The translations under genes and the position numbers were made by a program. A stretch of DNA of 6,649 nucleotides, from the NCBI GenBank assembly GCA_021323555.1, contig JAJONP010000204.1, positions 1-6,649 on the forward strand, written 5' to 3'. This document shows, piece after piece, positions 1 through 5,861 of the stretch. The notes under the pieces are model-generated. The model saw nothing but the letters and a program-made list of their open reading frames with translations. It searched no databases and was not told where the DNA came from. Source of the stretch: Gammaproteobacteria bacterium. GTDB lineage: Bacteria; Pseudomonadota; Gammaproteobacteria; DSM-16500. The first letter of the stretch is position 1; each line of letters opens with the position of its first letter.

Positions 1-371
1 CATTTACTTTGTTTGAACGCTTTGAGGGGAAATTAGAAACGCATCAAGGGAATTTAATACGCGCTGCCGTTGAAATGGCAAAAGATTGGAGAACGGATCG
101 TATGCTACGCCGTTTGGAAGCACTTTTAGCTGTTGCAGATGCCAAAGCATCCTTAATTATTACAGGAAATGGCGATGTGATTGAACCCGAACAGGGCGTG
201 ATGGCGATTGGATCTGGCGGGCCGTTTGCAAAATCTGCCGCATTAGCATTGATTGAAAACACTGATCTAGATGCGCGAACGATAGTAGAAAAATCACTGG
301 CTATTGCTGCATCACAATGTGTTTACACTAACAATACATTTACCATTGAAGTATTAACAAACAAGAAATAA
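1..371 (+). CDS. hslV: ATP-dependent protease proteolytic subunit HslV, 3' part only
   Basis: This is the peptidase subunit of the cytoplasmic HslVU (ClpQY) protease, a two-ring hexamer capped by HslU ATPase rings that degrades regulatory and misfolded proteins. The frame is open from the left edge (first full codon at base 3) and ends in TAA. About 122 residues are visible and match the C-terminal two thirds of HslV almost word for word: [16 protein letters not shown], then [27 protein letters not shown] and AIGSGGPFA. By comparison with the E. coli protein (176 residues), about the first 54 residues lie outside the window, including the N-terminal catalytic threonine. The TTG at base 9 lies inside the conserved domain and is not a start. 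hslU follows after 13 bases, the standard hslVU arrangement. Identity is very secure; only completeness is missing. Confidence 0.97.
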   Translation, partial: FTLFERFEGKLETHQGNLIRAAVEMAKDWRTDRMLRRLEALLAVADAKASLIITGNGDVIEPEQGVMAIGSGGPFAKSAALALIENTDLDARTIVEKSLAIAASQCVYTNNTFTIEVLTNKK

Positions 372-384
372 GAGAAATTACCCT

Positions 385-1725
385 ATGTTACACATGACCC
401 CCAAAGAAATAGTACACGAACTGGATAAGCATATTATTGGCCAAGTCGCTGCGAAACGTGCTGTTGCGATTGCATTACGTAATCGCTGGCGCCGCAGGCA
501 ATTACCCAAAGAATTAGCAAATGAAGTCATGCCAAAAAACATTTTAATGATTGGGCCGACAGGCGTTGGCAAAACAGAAATTGTGCGACGTCTGGCTAAA
601 TTGATGGATGCCCCTTTTATTAAAGTAGAAGCCACAAAATTTACTGAAGTCGGGTATGTAGGACGTGATGTTGATTCTATTATCCGTGATCTGATTGATA
701 TGGCTGTTAAAAGAAAACGTGAAGAAGAAGTCGAAAGAGTACGGCCACAAGCTGAGCAGGCGGCTGATGAGCGCATCCTAAATGTTTTGTTACCCCCTCC
801 GCGAAAAAAAGCAACAGACTCACTTCAAGAGGATGTTTCTGAAGAAAATTCGTCAACACGAGAGCTTTTCCGTAAAAGACTGCAAGAAGGAACACTTGAT
901 CAAACAGAAATAGAAATTGAAGTAGCTTCCTCCTCTATCGGTGTTGAAATCATGGCACCCCCTGGCATGGAAGAAATGACCAATCAATTGCAAAGTATGT
1001 TTCAGCATTTATCTTCCGACCGCAGAAAGATGCGTAAAATAAAAATCGTGGATGCAAGAAAAATTTTACGGGAAGAAGAAGCCGCTAAATTAATTGATGA
1101 TGAAGACTTAAAAGCGCGCGCATTAGACAGTGTTGAACAAAACGGTATTGTATTTTTAGATGAAATTGACAAAATTGCGAAGCGCTCAGAGCAATCAGGC
1201 GCTGATGTCTCTCGTGAAGGAGTGCAACGTGATTTATTACCACTCATCGAAGGCTCTACTGTCTCTACAAAATACGGTATGGTACGTACCGATCATATAT
1301 TATTTATTGCATCAGGCGCTTTTCATTATGCTAAACCCTCTGATCTGATTCCTGAATTACAAGGTCGTTTACCGATCCGTGTTGAACTCAAAGCATTAAG
1401 CACAGATGATTTTGTGCGCATTTTAACAGAGCCCACAGCTTCTTTAACGGAACAATACATCGCATTACTGGGTACAGAAAGTGTGAACGTTAAATTTTTA
1501 GCGGATGGCGTAAGGCGAATTGCAGAAGTCGCTTGGGAAGTGAATGAACGCACTGAAAATATTGGCGCACGTCGTTTACACACGATTATTGAGCGATTAT
1601 TAGAAGAAGTATCCTATGAGGGATCTGACTATAAAGGCAAAGCAGTCGTTGTAAATGCAAAATATGTGAATAAACATTTACAGGCATTAGTCAAAGATGA
1701 AGATTTAAGTCGTTATATTTTATGA
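385..1725 (+). CDS. hslU: ATP-dependent protease ATPase subunit HslU
   Basis: HslU (ClpY) is the AAA+ unfoldase that feeds substrates into HslV. The protein is 446 residues, near the usual 440-445. It shows Walker A GPTGVGKT at 57-64, the GYVG pore loop at 90-93, Walker B IVFLDEID at 255-262, a probable arginine finger at R328 (ELQGRLPIR) and the sensor-2 arginine in GARR at 394-397. The segment between about 110 and 240 is the variable, charged I-domain. The C-terminal tail LSRYIL is the conserved peptide that inserts into HslV to activate it. I chose the ATG at 385 because it aligns with the E. coli start (three residues before MTPKEIV). The in-frame ATG at 394 is possible but would shorten a conserved N-terminus. 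The AGAG-containing stretch at 371-377 is a weak ribosome binding site. The stop overlaps the next gene. Confidence 0.98.
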   Translation: MLHMTPKEIVHELDKHIIGQVAAKRAVAIALRNRWRRRQLPKELANEVMPKNILMIGPTGVGKTEIVRRLAKLMDAPFIKVEATKFTEVGYVGRDVDSIIRDLIDMAVKRKREEEVERVRPQAEQAADERILNVLLPPPRKKATDSLQEDVSEENSSTRELFRKRLQEGTLDQTEIEIEVASSSIGVEIMAPPGMEEMTNQLQSMFQHLSSDRRKMRKIKIVDARKILREEEAAKLIDDEDLKARALDSVEQNGIVFLDEIDKIAKRSEQSGADVSREGVQRDLLPLIEGSTVSTKYGMVRTDHILFIASGAFHYAKPSDLIPELQGRLPIRVELKALSTDDFVRILTEPTASLTEQYIALLGTESVNVKFLADGVRRIAEVAWEVNERTENIGARRLHTIIERLLEEVSYEGSDYKGKAVVVNAKYVNKHLQALVKDEDLSRYIL

Positions 1726-2066
1726 ATGAAGAAAAAATTAACGCTATTCCTACGGCAATCACCTTGCACAAATTATCTCGTGTGCTTGAAGTGGAATTTG
1801 ATACGGGAGAGCGTTTTTTTCTGCCGTGTGCTTATTTACGCGCTTATTCTCCCTCCGCTGAAATGCGCCATGGAGCATCCTTGGAAAAAACTGAAATAGT
1901 CAAAAATCAAGTAAATATATTGGCTATTGAACCTGTTGGGCAGTATGCGATTAGACCTGTTTTTAGTGATGGCCATCGTACAGGTATTTATAGCTGGAGT
2001 ACCCTGCATGAGTTAGGAAAAAATCTGGCAGACAACTGGACAAATATAGAGACTGGGAAAAAATAA
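1722..2066 (+). CDS. DUF971 (gamma-butyrobetaine hydroxylase-like N-terminal domain) protein
   Basis: This is a 114-residue soluble protein consisting of one DUF971 domain, the fold found at the N-terminus of eukaryotic gamma-butyrobetaine and trimethyllysine hydroxylases. The catalytic dioxygenase domain is absent. Visible hallmarks are LRAYSPSAE at 39-47, and [11 protein letters not shown] at 69-79 followed by [12 protein letters not shown] at 81-92, with the conserved H85. In other proteobacteria stand-alone DUF971 proteins commonly sit next to hslU; some relatives have been linked to iron-sulfur protein handling, but I cannot assign a reaction here. Its ATG overlaps the hslU stop (ATGA at 1722-1725), which implies translational coupling. 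The ATG at 1726 is in another frame. No signal peptide or membrane segment is visible. Family call is firm; function is unknown. Confidence 0.92.
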   Translation: MNEEKINAIPTAITLHKLSRVLEVEFDTGERFFLPCAYLRAYSPSAEMRHGASLEKTEIVKNQVNILAIEPVGQYAIRPVFSDGHRTGIYSWSTLHELGKNLADNWTNIETGKK

Positions 2067-2067
2067 T

Positions 2068-2721
2068 ATGGATAAAGAAGCATTGAAAAAATCAGCAGCA
2101 CTGGCAGCACTCGATTATATTGAGCCAGGCATTGTACTCGGCGTTGGTACTGGCTCTACAGTTAATTATTTTATTGACGCTTTAAAGAGTGTAAAAAATA
2201 AAATTGAGGCAACCGTTGCAAGTTCAGTTGCTTCTGAGAAAAGGTTAAAAGCACTTTCTATACCCGTCATAGATTTAAATAGCGTGAATGAATTGTCATT
2301 ATATGTGGATGGCGCTGATGAAATTAACCCCTTTAAACAAATGATTAAAGGAGGAGGTGGCGCACTGACACGTGAAAAAATTGTGGCCGCAAACGCCCGG
2401 AAAATAGTTTGTATTGCAAATCAAGAAAAGCAAGTGGATTTGCTTGGTACATTTCCTGTTGCGATTGAAGTCATCCCCATGGCACGCAGTTTTGTTGCGC
2501 GACAAATCGTTAAATTAGGAGGAGATCCAGTTTATAGGCAAGGTTTTGTGACAGATAACGGTAATGCGATTTTAGATGTCTACAATTTAAAAATTCTGAA
2601 CCCCGTTGAACTTGAAGAAAAACTGAATAATATAGTTGGAACAGTGGCAAATGGGATTTTTGCTATACGACCCGCAGATATCGTCTTGCTGGGTACAACC
2701 GAAGGAGTAAAGCATTATTAG
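2068..2721 (+). CDS. rpiA: Ribose-5-phosphate isomerase A
   Basis: RpiA interconverts ribose 5-phosphate and ribulose 5-phosphate in the non-oxidative pentose phosphate pathway, in the cytoplasm. The 217-residue length fits the family (E. coli 219). Phosphate-binding GVGTGST lies at 25-31 and DGADE at 81-85. [11 protein letters not shown] at 94-104 contains K94 and the catalytic base E103. These residues, with D81 and D84, fall at the same numbering as in the E. coli enzyme. EVIPMARS and the [11 protein letters not shown] segment are also typical. The start is one base after the DUF971 stop, so the gene is very probably the last member of the hslVU operon; I know of no general rule placing rpiA there. 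No convincing intrinsic terminator follows on the + strand. Confidence 0.97.
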   Translation: MDKEALKKSAALAALDYIEPGIVLGVGTGSTVNYFIDALKSVKNKIEATVASSVASEKRLKALSIPVIDLNSVNELSLYVDGADEINPFKQMIKGGGGALTREKIVAANARKIVCIANQEKQVDLLGTFPVAIEVIPMARSFVARQIVKLGGDPVYRQGFVTDNGNAILDVYNLKILNPVELEEKLNNIVGTVANGIFAIRPADIVLLGTTEGVKHY

Positions 2722-2856
2722 AGATTATGCAATGTTCGCGGGGCTTTCCACTATGTTCAAAAAGTTCAGATTTGTGTGCCAAGTTTAGAGAGCATCTACT
2801 TAGCTGGGTCATTCCTGCGAAGATAAAAATATGGTAAATATGGTGTCAACATCTAC

Positions 2857-2882
2857 AAAAAAAAGGACGATTTTCATCGTCC
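2857..2882 (-). terminator. Rho-independent terminator of small RNA copy 1
   Basis: On the - strand the sequence reads GGACGAT, loop GAAA, ATCGTCC, then eight T. This is a perfect 7-bp stem closed by a GNRA-type tetraloop with an uninterrupted U-tract. On the + strand no T-run follows the hairpin, so it terminates leftward transcription only. Confidence 0.9.
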
Positions 2883-3056
2883 AAATGTGATCATAGAAAA
2901 GCAATCCATACTATAAAAAATCATCCTTGAACACGCAAAACGAGGAGTGGTTATAGAAGTCCTTTCAATCACCAAAGCCATCCTAAGCTGATAGAAAGAA
3001 TACCTTAGAATTTTTTTCATAAAAATAATCTCTAGCGAACCTCAAATGCCTGAATT
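2857..3056 (-). ncRNA. Predicted small RNA, copy 1 of a tandem sibling pair
   Basis: This is a predicted transcript of about 200 nt, starting a few bases after a TATAAT at 3063-3068 (read on the - strand) and ending at a perfect terminator. Its core, CAAAACGAGGAGTGGT on the + strand at 2936-2951, is identical in copy 2. In the RNA it reads ACCACUCCUCGUUUUG. Flanking AACCAC and GUGUU can pair with one bulged C, leaving UCCUC in a loop. Five GGA triplets occur in the RNA (complements at 2880, 2905, 2924, 2960 and 2981), more than expected for such AT-rich DNA. Three of them align with GGAs in copy 2. No plausible open frame with a ribosome binding site is present on this strand. I do not recognise the family. 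The 5' end is an estimate; the 3' end and strand are well supported by the terminator. Confidence 0.7.
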
Positions 3057-3062
3057 TCGCGC

Positions 3063-3099
3063 ATTATAAAAATAGTGATTTAAAATCAAAAAGTTATGA
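3063..3099 (-). promoter_or_regulatory. Candidate promoter of small RNA copy 1
   Basis: A perfect TATAAT -10 hexamer (+ strand ATTATA, 3063-3068) precedes the predicted transcript. The 23 bases at 3077-3099 closely match 3417-3439 at the equivalent place in copy 2, including TTTAAAATCAA and GTTATGA on the + strand. No good -35 hexamer is found at 16-18 bp spacing (TTGATT lies at 15 bp), which could mean dependence on an activator bound upstream. The start site is inferred only. Confidence 0.5.
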
Positions 3100-3141
3100 A
3101 TTTTTTAGGATATCTAAAATCAAAAAATAGCTAAAAACGCT

Positions 3142-3209
3142 ATCATTCTGTGCTATATATCTTACAAAATGGTACTCAAATGTCTGATGTTTTTTTCCTG
3201 CTATTATCC
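3142..3209 (-). promoter_or_regulatory. Conserved upstream boxes of small RNA copy 1
   Basis: Three short blocks recur in the same order upstream of both small RNAs: here ATCATTCTG at 3142-3150, TCTTACAA at 3160-3167 and TATTATCC at 3202-3209. On the - strand the middle block reads TTGTAAGA and is followed by ATATATAGCACA. TGTAAG is one arm of the TGTAAG-N6-CTTACA palindrome recognised by GacA/LetA/UvrY-type response regulators, but the second arm is degenerate. The spacing between boxes differs between the copies, so their conservation is likely functional and not only recent duplication. The regulator assignment is speculative. Confidence 0.4.
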
Positions 3210-3216
3210 TGCGATT

Positions 3217-3244
3217 AAAAAAAAGGCGGCTTTTAAAGGCCGCC
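3217..3244 (-). terminator. Rho-independent terminator of small RNA copy 2
   Basis: The - strand shows a 6-bp all-GC stem GGCGGC/GCCGCC with an 8-base AT-rich loop, followed by eight T. The stem sequence is completely different from that of copy 1, yet stem, U-tract length and distance to the core are kept. This indicates selection on terminator function and not on sequence. Confidence 0.9.
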
Positions 3245-3396
3245 TGATATGCTCAACTAGGTATAAGCAATCCTTGCTTCAAAATCCATCCCTGGGCATA
3301 CAAAACGAGGAGTGGTATGCAAAGTCAGTATAACAATCCATAAAGCTAAAACTAGGATATGCAATTATTTTTTATTTCAATAAGCTTGCTTGAACC
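3217..3396 (-). ncRNA. Predicted small RNA, copy 2 of a tandem sibling pair
   Basis: This is a homologous unit predicted to give an RNA of about 180 nt. The 16-base core identical to copy 1 lies at 3301-3316. Here it sits inside a clean hairpin with stem GCATAC/GTATGC (3296-3301 and 3315-3320) and a 13-base loop that reads CACUCCUCGUUUU in the RNA, exposing an anti-Shine-Dalgarno CUCCUC. A second perfect hairpin at 3265-3279 reads AAGCAAGGAUUGCUU in the RNA, presenting AGGAU in the loop, which is the classic form of a CsrA/RsmA binding site. Four GGA triplets are present (complements at 3271, 3285, 3289 and 3337). AAGCAATCC is shared with copy 1 at 2899-2907, at nearly the same distance from the core (36 versus 37 bases). 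Family unrecognised; 5' end approximate. Confidence 0.7.
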
Positions 3397-3403
3397 AAGG
3401 AAG

Positions 3404-3439
3404 ATTTTAAAAAAATATTTTAAAATCAATATGTTATGA
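3404..3439 (-). promoter_or_regulatory. Candidate promoter of small RNA copy 2
   Basis: TAAAAT on the - strand (3404-3409) lies at almost the same position, relative to the block shared with copy 1 (3417-3439), as the TATAAT of copy 1. It is therefore the likely -10 element. The -35 region is again poor. Position is supported by comparison of the copies; strength and start site are not known. Confidence 0.4.
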
Positions 3440-3483
3440 TACCCCTGATGATTCATACAGCTATAACCCTAAGCAAATTGCCT

Positions 3484-3544
3484 ACCATTCTGCACAATAT
3501 GTATGGGCATTTTCTTACAATAGTTTAAGCTTCTGTTATTATCC
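3484..3544 (-). promoter_or_regulatory. Conserved upstream boxes of small RNA copy 2
   Basis: ACCATTCTG at 3484-3492, TCTTACAA at 3513-3520 and TATTATCC at 3537-3544 repeat the boxes found upstream of copy 1. On the - strand the middle box reads TTGTAAGA, with CATACA 8 bases beyond its TGTAAG as a possible imperfect second arm. The set begins about 75 bases upstream of the predicted -10, as in copy 1, which suits an activator site. Confidence 0.4.
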
Positions 3545-3741
3545 AATCTGAATTTAGCATTTTTTTGAAAATATTCGGTTAATTATAACGGGTAGCGGGC
3601 GATGAATTCCGAACCAAAATTCCCAAAAGTCAAATAAAGTCTTCTCCAATTTAAGAAATGTTCTCTCCTAATAGCGATTCCGCATGTAAAAGTTTTTTGA
3701 ATATGAGAAAATTATGTTACTTAAAAATAAGAAAAAGCAGT

Positions 3742-4461
3742 ATGTCAAAACTCTCGTTTATTTCAGATCATGACCTTGATGAAGCCGTTGCTAATCTGTT
3801 GACAGTTGCGGGCGCTGCCCTTAAAGAATCGGAAGATAAATTTAATAAAAATGTAATAGATCCTTTTTCAGCTATTTTTGAAATGGCTGGATTTCAAATC
3901 GATGAAAACACTTGGCGATCTAATGAAAAAACAAGAAAAGCCCAAAAAACTCTTAGCAATCAGGTCGGGGCATTTCATCAAACAATTTTAAGTAAGATCC
4001 AAGGTTGGCAAAACCCAGGGCCAGGCGGAATTATCGATCTTGTCTCCCATAATCACAAAATTATTGCTGAAATAAAAAACAAGCACAATACAGTCAAAGG
4101 GGCTAATTTAACGCACTTATATAGTGAGCTTGAAAATTTAGTGATGCCAAAAACAAGTAAATATAAAGATTATACTGCCTACTATGTAGCAATCATTCCA
4201 AAAAAACCTGGAAGATACGATTTGCCTTTCACGCCTTCTGATAAAGCCGTGGGGAAAAGAAAATCAGAAAATAGCTTAATCCGAAAGATTGATGGTTTTT
4301 CTTTTTATGATAAAGTTACAGGCGTAGAGAACACTCTTTTACAATTATTTAAAGCTCTACCCGAATTACTTCAATCACACAGAAACGCTTATGGCTATCG
4401 TTTTCAAAATGCTGCGTTCCTAGAAACCCTTTTTGAGACTGCCTTTGGAAAAACCAAATAA
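3742..4461 (+). CDS. Type II restriction endonuclease, Eco47II/Sau96I-like family
   Basis: This is a predicted type II endonuclease that cuts unmethylated host-foreign DNA; relatives recognise GGNCC or GGWCC, so a site of that class is likely but not proven. The protein is 239 residues. Family signatures are an N-terminal SKLSFISDHDL, DKFNKNVIDPF at 32-42, GAFHQTIL at 76-83, and a PD-(D/E)XK core with D99 (GGIIDL) and E110-I-K112 in AEIKNKHNT. The frame is also open from ATGs at 3658 and 3703. I prefer 3742 because the family begins at this M-x-x-L-x-FISD segment and the upstream 28 residues look like translated leader. The ribosome binding site is weak at all three. The partner methyltransferase follows after 116 bases on the same strand. 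The gene appears intact. Confidence is high in family, moderate in start and specificity. Confidence 0.88.
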   Translation: MSKLSFISDHDLDEAVANLLTVAGAALKESEDKFNKNVIDPFSAIFEMAGFQIDENTWRSNEKTRKAQKTLSNQVGAFHQTILSKIQGWQNPGPGGIIDLVSHNHKIIAEIKNKHNTVKGANLTHLYSELENLVMPKTSKYKDYTAYYVAIIPKKPGRYDLPFTPSDKAVGKRKSENSLIRKIDGFSFYDKVTGVENTLLQLFKALPELLQSHRNAYGYRFQNAAFLETLFETAFGKTK

Positions 4462-4505
4462 AAAAACGATCTTTTTCTTGCCCTGCTTTTAATTCTAAAT
4501 TTTGT

Positions 4506-4577
4506 TTGACTCATTGACAAAATGAGATTTATCAATCAAATTATTATAACCATGACTAATGTTGACTAAGGATAACT
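4506..4577 (+). promoter_or_regulatory. Promoter/operator region of the methyltransferase gene
   Basis: The gap before the methyltransferase holds a perfect TTGACA (4514-4519) lying inside an inverted repeat CTCATT-N5-AATGAG (4510-4526). It also holds an exact direct repeat TGACTAA at 4553-4559 and 4563-4569, spaced one helical turn apart and running into the ribosome binding site AAGGA (4568-4572, five bases before the ATG). A related TGACT occurs at 4507-4511. No clear -10 lies 17 bp from TTGACA; TATCAA at 4530-4535 fits TTGACT (4506-4511) at 18 bp. These repeats are reasonable operators for the HTH domain of the downstream enzyme, but that link is inference. Confidence 0.45.
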
Positions 4578-5846
4578 ATGAAGGACTTTTACTCGTTAAC
4601 AGAAGTGGCTAATCTCTTATCTGTTTCAAAGGAAACACTTCGCCGCTGGGATAAAAACGGCTCATTAAAACCAATTCGCCACCCAATAAACAACTATAGA
4701 GTTTATCCTGTTTTAGAACTGAAAAAATTTGAACAGCTCGGATTTCTATTTAAGAACAAATCAATCGATATACCAACACCGCTACGTTCTTACTCTATTG
4801 TAGAGCTATTTTCAGGAGGCGGTGGATTGGCTCTAGGTTTGGATAAAGCTGGCTTGGATTGTGTTTTATTAAATGATAGTGATCGTAATGCTTGTGCGAC
4901 ATTGAAAAAAAATCGTCCTGAATGGAATGTAATAGAAGGCGATGTAGCTAAGATTGATTTTTCTTCATATAAGGGCAAAGTGGATGTGGTGGCTGGAGGG
5001 TTTCCTTGTCAGGCTTTTAGCTATGCTGGAAAAAAACTTGGATTTAAAGATATAAGAGGAACATTATTTTACGAATTTGCTAGAGCAGTTAAAGAGATTA
5101 GCCCACTTATTTGTGTAGGTGAAAATGTAAGAGGTTTGCTTAATCATGAAGGAGGCAAAACCCTGAAAGGGATGATTTCTATTCTGGATGAGCTTGGGTA
5201 CGATGTAATGCCTCCACAAATATTAAAGGCTATTTTTTATCGCGTTCCCCAAAAGAGAGAAAGATTATTAATAATTGGATTAAAACGAGGCTTTAATTTG
5301 CAATTTGATTATCCTGCGCCTCATAAAGAAATAATCACTCTTAAAGATGTTTTAAAGAAAGGAAGTTTATACAATCAAGATGTGCCCTCTTCTCCTGGGC
5401 AATTGTTTTCAAAAAGAAAAAAAGAAATTATGGGATTTGTTCCACCTGGAGGTTATTGGAAAAACTTGCCTCTTAACCTACAAAAAGAATATATGCAAAA
5501 AAGCTTTTATCTAGGAGGTGGAAAAACAGGCATAGCAAGACGTATGCATTGGGACGAACCATGTTTAACGTTAACTTGTAATCCAGCACAAAAACAAACT
5601 GAACGATGTCATCCAGATGAAACGAGGCCATTTAACGTTCGAGAATATGCAAGAATACAAACATTTCCTGATGAGTGGGTTTTTGTAGGCTCTCTTTCAT
5701 CCCAATATAAGCAAATTGGTAATGCTGTGCCTGTTAATTTAGCATTAGAAATAGGATATTCGATTGTAAGATGTCTAAATGATTATTATTCAAAAATAAA
5801 AATTTCTTCTCTAAAGCAAAAAAAGCGTTTGAAAGTTGAAATTTAA
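4578..5846 (+). CDS. DNA cytosine-5 methyltransferase with N-terminal MerR-like HTH domain
   Basis: This is the protective methyltransferase of the cassette, transferring a methyl group from S-adenosylmethionine to C5 of cytosine in the recognition site. The protein has 422 residues. An HTH of MerR/excisionase type occupies about 1-55 (SLTEVANLLSVSKETLRRWD). The catalytic domain has motif I LFSGGGGL at 77-84, motif IV GFPCQ at 141-145 with nucleophile C144, motif VI ENV at 182-184, motif VIII QKRERLLIIG at 225-234, a target-recognition region at about 235-345, motif IX REYARIQTFPDEW at 355-367 and motif X QIGNAVP at 379-385. All key residues are present. The fused HTH could let the enzyme repress its own or the nuclease promoter, as known for several C5 methyltransferases with N-terminal HTHs; no separate controller gene is seen. 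The start has a good AAGGA site. vsr follows after 15 bases. Confidence 0.95.
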   Translation: MKDFYSLTEVANLLSVSKETLRRWDKNGSLKPIRHPINNYRVYPVLELKKFEQLGFLFKNKSIDIPTPLRSYSIVELFSGGGGLALGLDKAGLDCVLLNDSDRNACATLKKNRPEWNVIEGDVAKIDFSSYKGKVDVVAGGFPCQAFSYAGKKLGFKDIRGTLFYEFARAVKEISPLICVGENVRGLLNHEGGKTLKGMISILDELGYDVMPPQILKAIFYRVPQKRERLLIIGLKRGFNLQFDYPAPHKEIITLKDVLKKGSLYNQDVPSSPGQLFSKRKKEIMGFVPPGGYWKNLPLNLQKEYMQKSFYLGGGKTGIARRMHWDEPCLTLTCNPAQKQTERCHPDETRPFNVREYARIQTFPDEWVFVGSLSSQYKQIGNAVPVNLALEIGYSIVRCLNDYYSKIKISSLKQKKRLKVEI

Positions 5847-5861
5847 CTTGATGGTGAAAAT

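Larger units (their letters stand above)
2722..3657. other. Long non-protein-coding region carrying a tandem duplication
   Basis: No reading frame here looks like a real protein gene. The stretch is strongly AT-rich, but bases 2857 to about 3210 and 3217 to about 3545 are diverged copies of one another. In the same order and orientation they share an A8 tract with hairpin, AAGCAATCC, an AAAATC(C)ATCC block, an exact 16-base core, an AT-rich block around a -10-like element, (A/C)CATTCTG-like and TCTTACAA boxes, and a TATTATCC box. These are annotated separately as two small RNA genes read on the - strand. Bases 2722-2856 and 3546-3657 lack this organisation. The latter must contain the promoter or leader of the endonuclease gene, but I see no convincing -35/-10 pair (a lone TATAAC is at 3584-3589). 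Confidence 0.75.

Noticed and set aside
378..776. A 132-codon open frame on the - strand across the start of hslU
   Set aside because: It lies wholly over the highly conserved HslU sequence, has serine/arginine-rich low-information wording and no family resemblance; it is a shadow of the real gene.
2808..2822. GTCATTCCTGCGAAG resembles one half of a common dispersed proteobacterial intergenic repeat
   Set aside because: The inverted partner is missing and the match is short; not enough to call a repeat element.
2857..3244. Reading the two hairpins as terminators for rpiA or other + strand transcripts
   Set aside because: Neither hairpin is followed by T-runs on the + strand; both have A8 before them, so only - strand termination is supported.
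3306..3343. A + strand GAGGAG followed by ATG and an 8-codon frame (MQSQYNNP) in copy 2, resembling a leader peptide
   Set aside because: Copy 1 keeps the GAGGAG-containing core exactly but has ATA instead of ATG, and both terminators point the other way. The conserved function is on the - strand.
3217..3396. 6S RNA or RyhB/PrrF-type identity for the small RNAs
   Set aside because: No long interrupted 6S-like rod and no Fur-box-like promoter or known RyhB/PrrF core could be seen; the conserved part is the CUCCUC hairpin.
3603..3638. Short ATG frame (MNSEPKFPKVK) after a GGGCG, considered as a small gene or insertion-sequence remnant
   Set aside because: Eleven codons only, no recognisable homology, no inverted repeats or target duplication nearby.
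2722..3657. CRISPR array or phage attachment site in the repeat-bearing gap
   Set aside because: Only two copies, long and diverged, with terminators and promoters; no regular short repeats, spacers, cas genes, integrase or tRNA.
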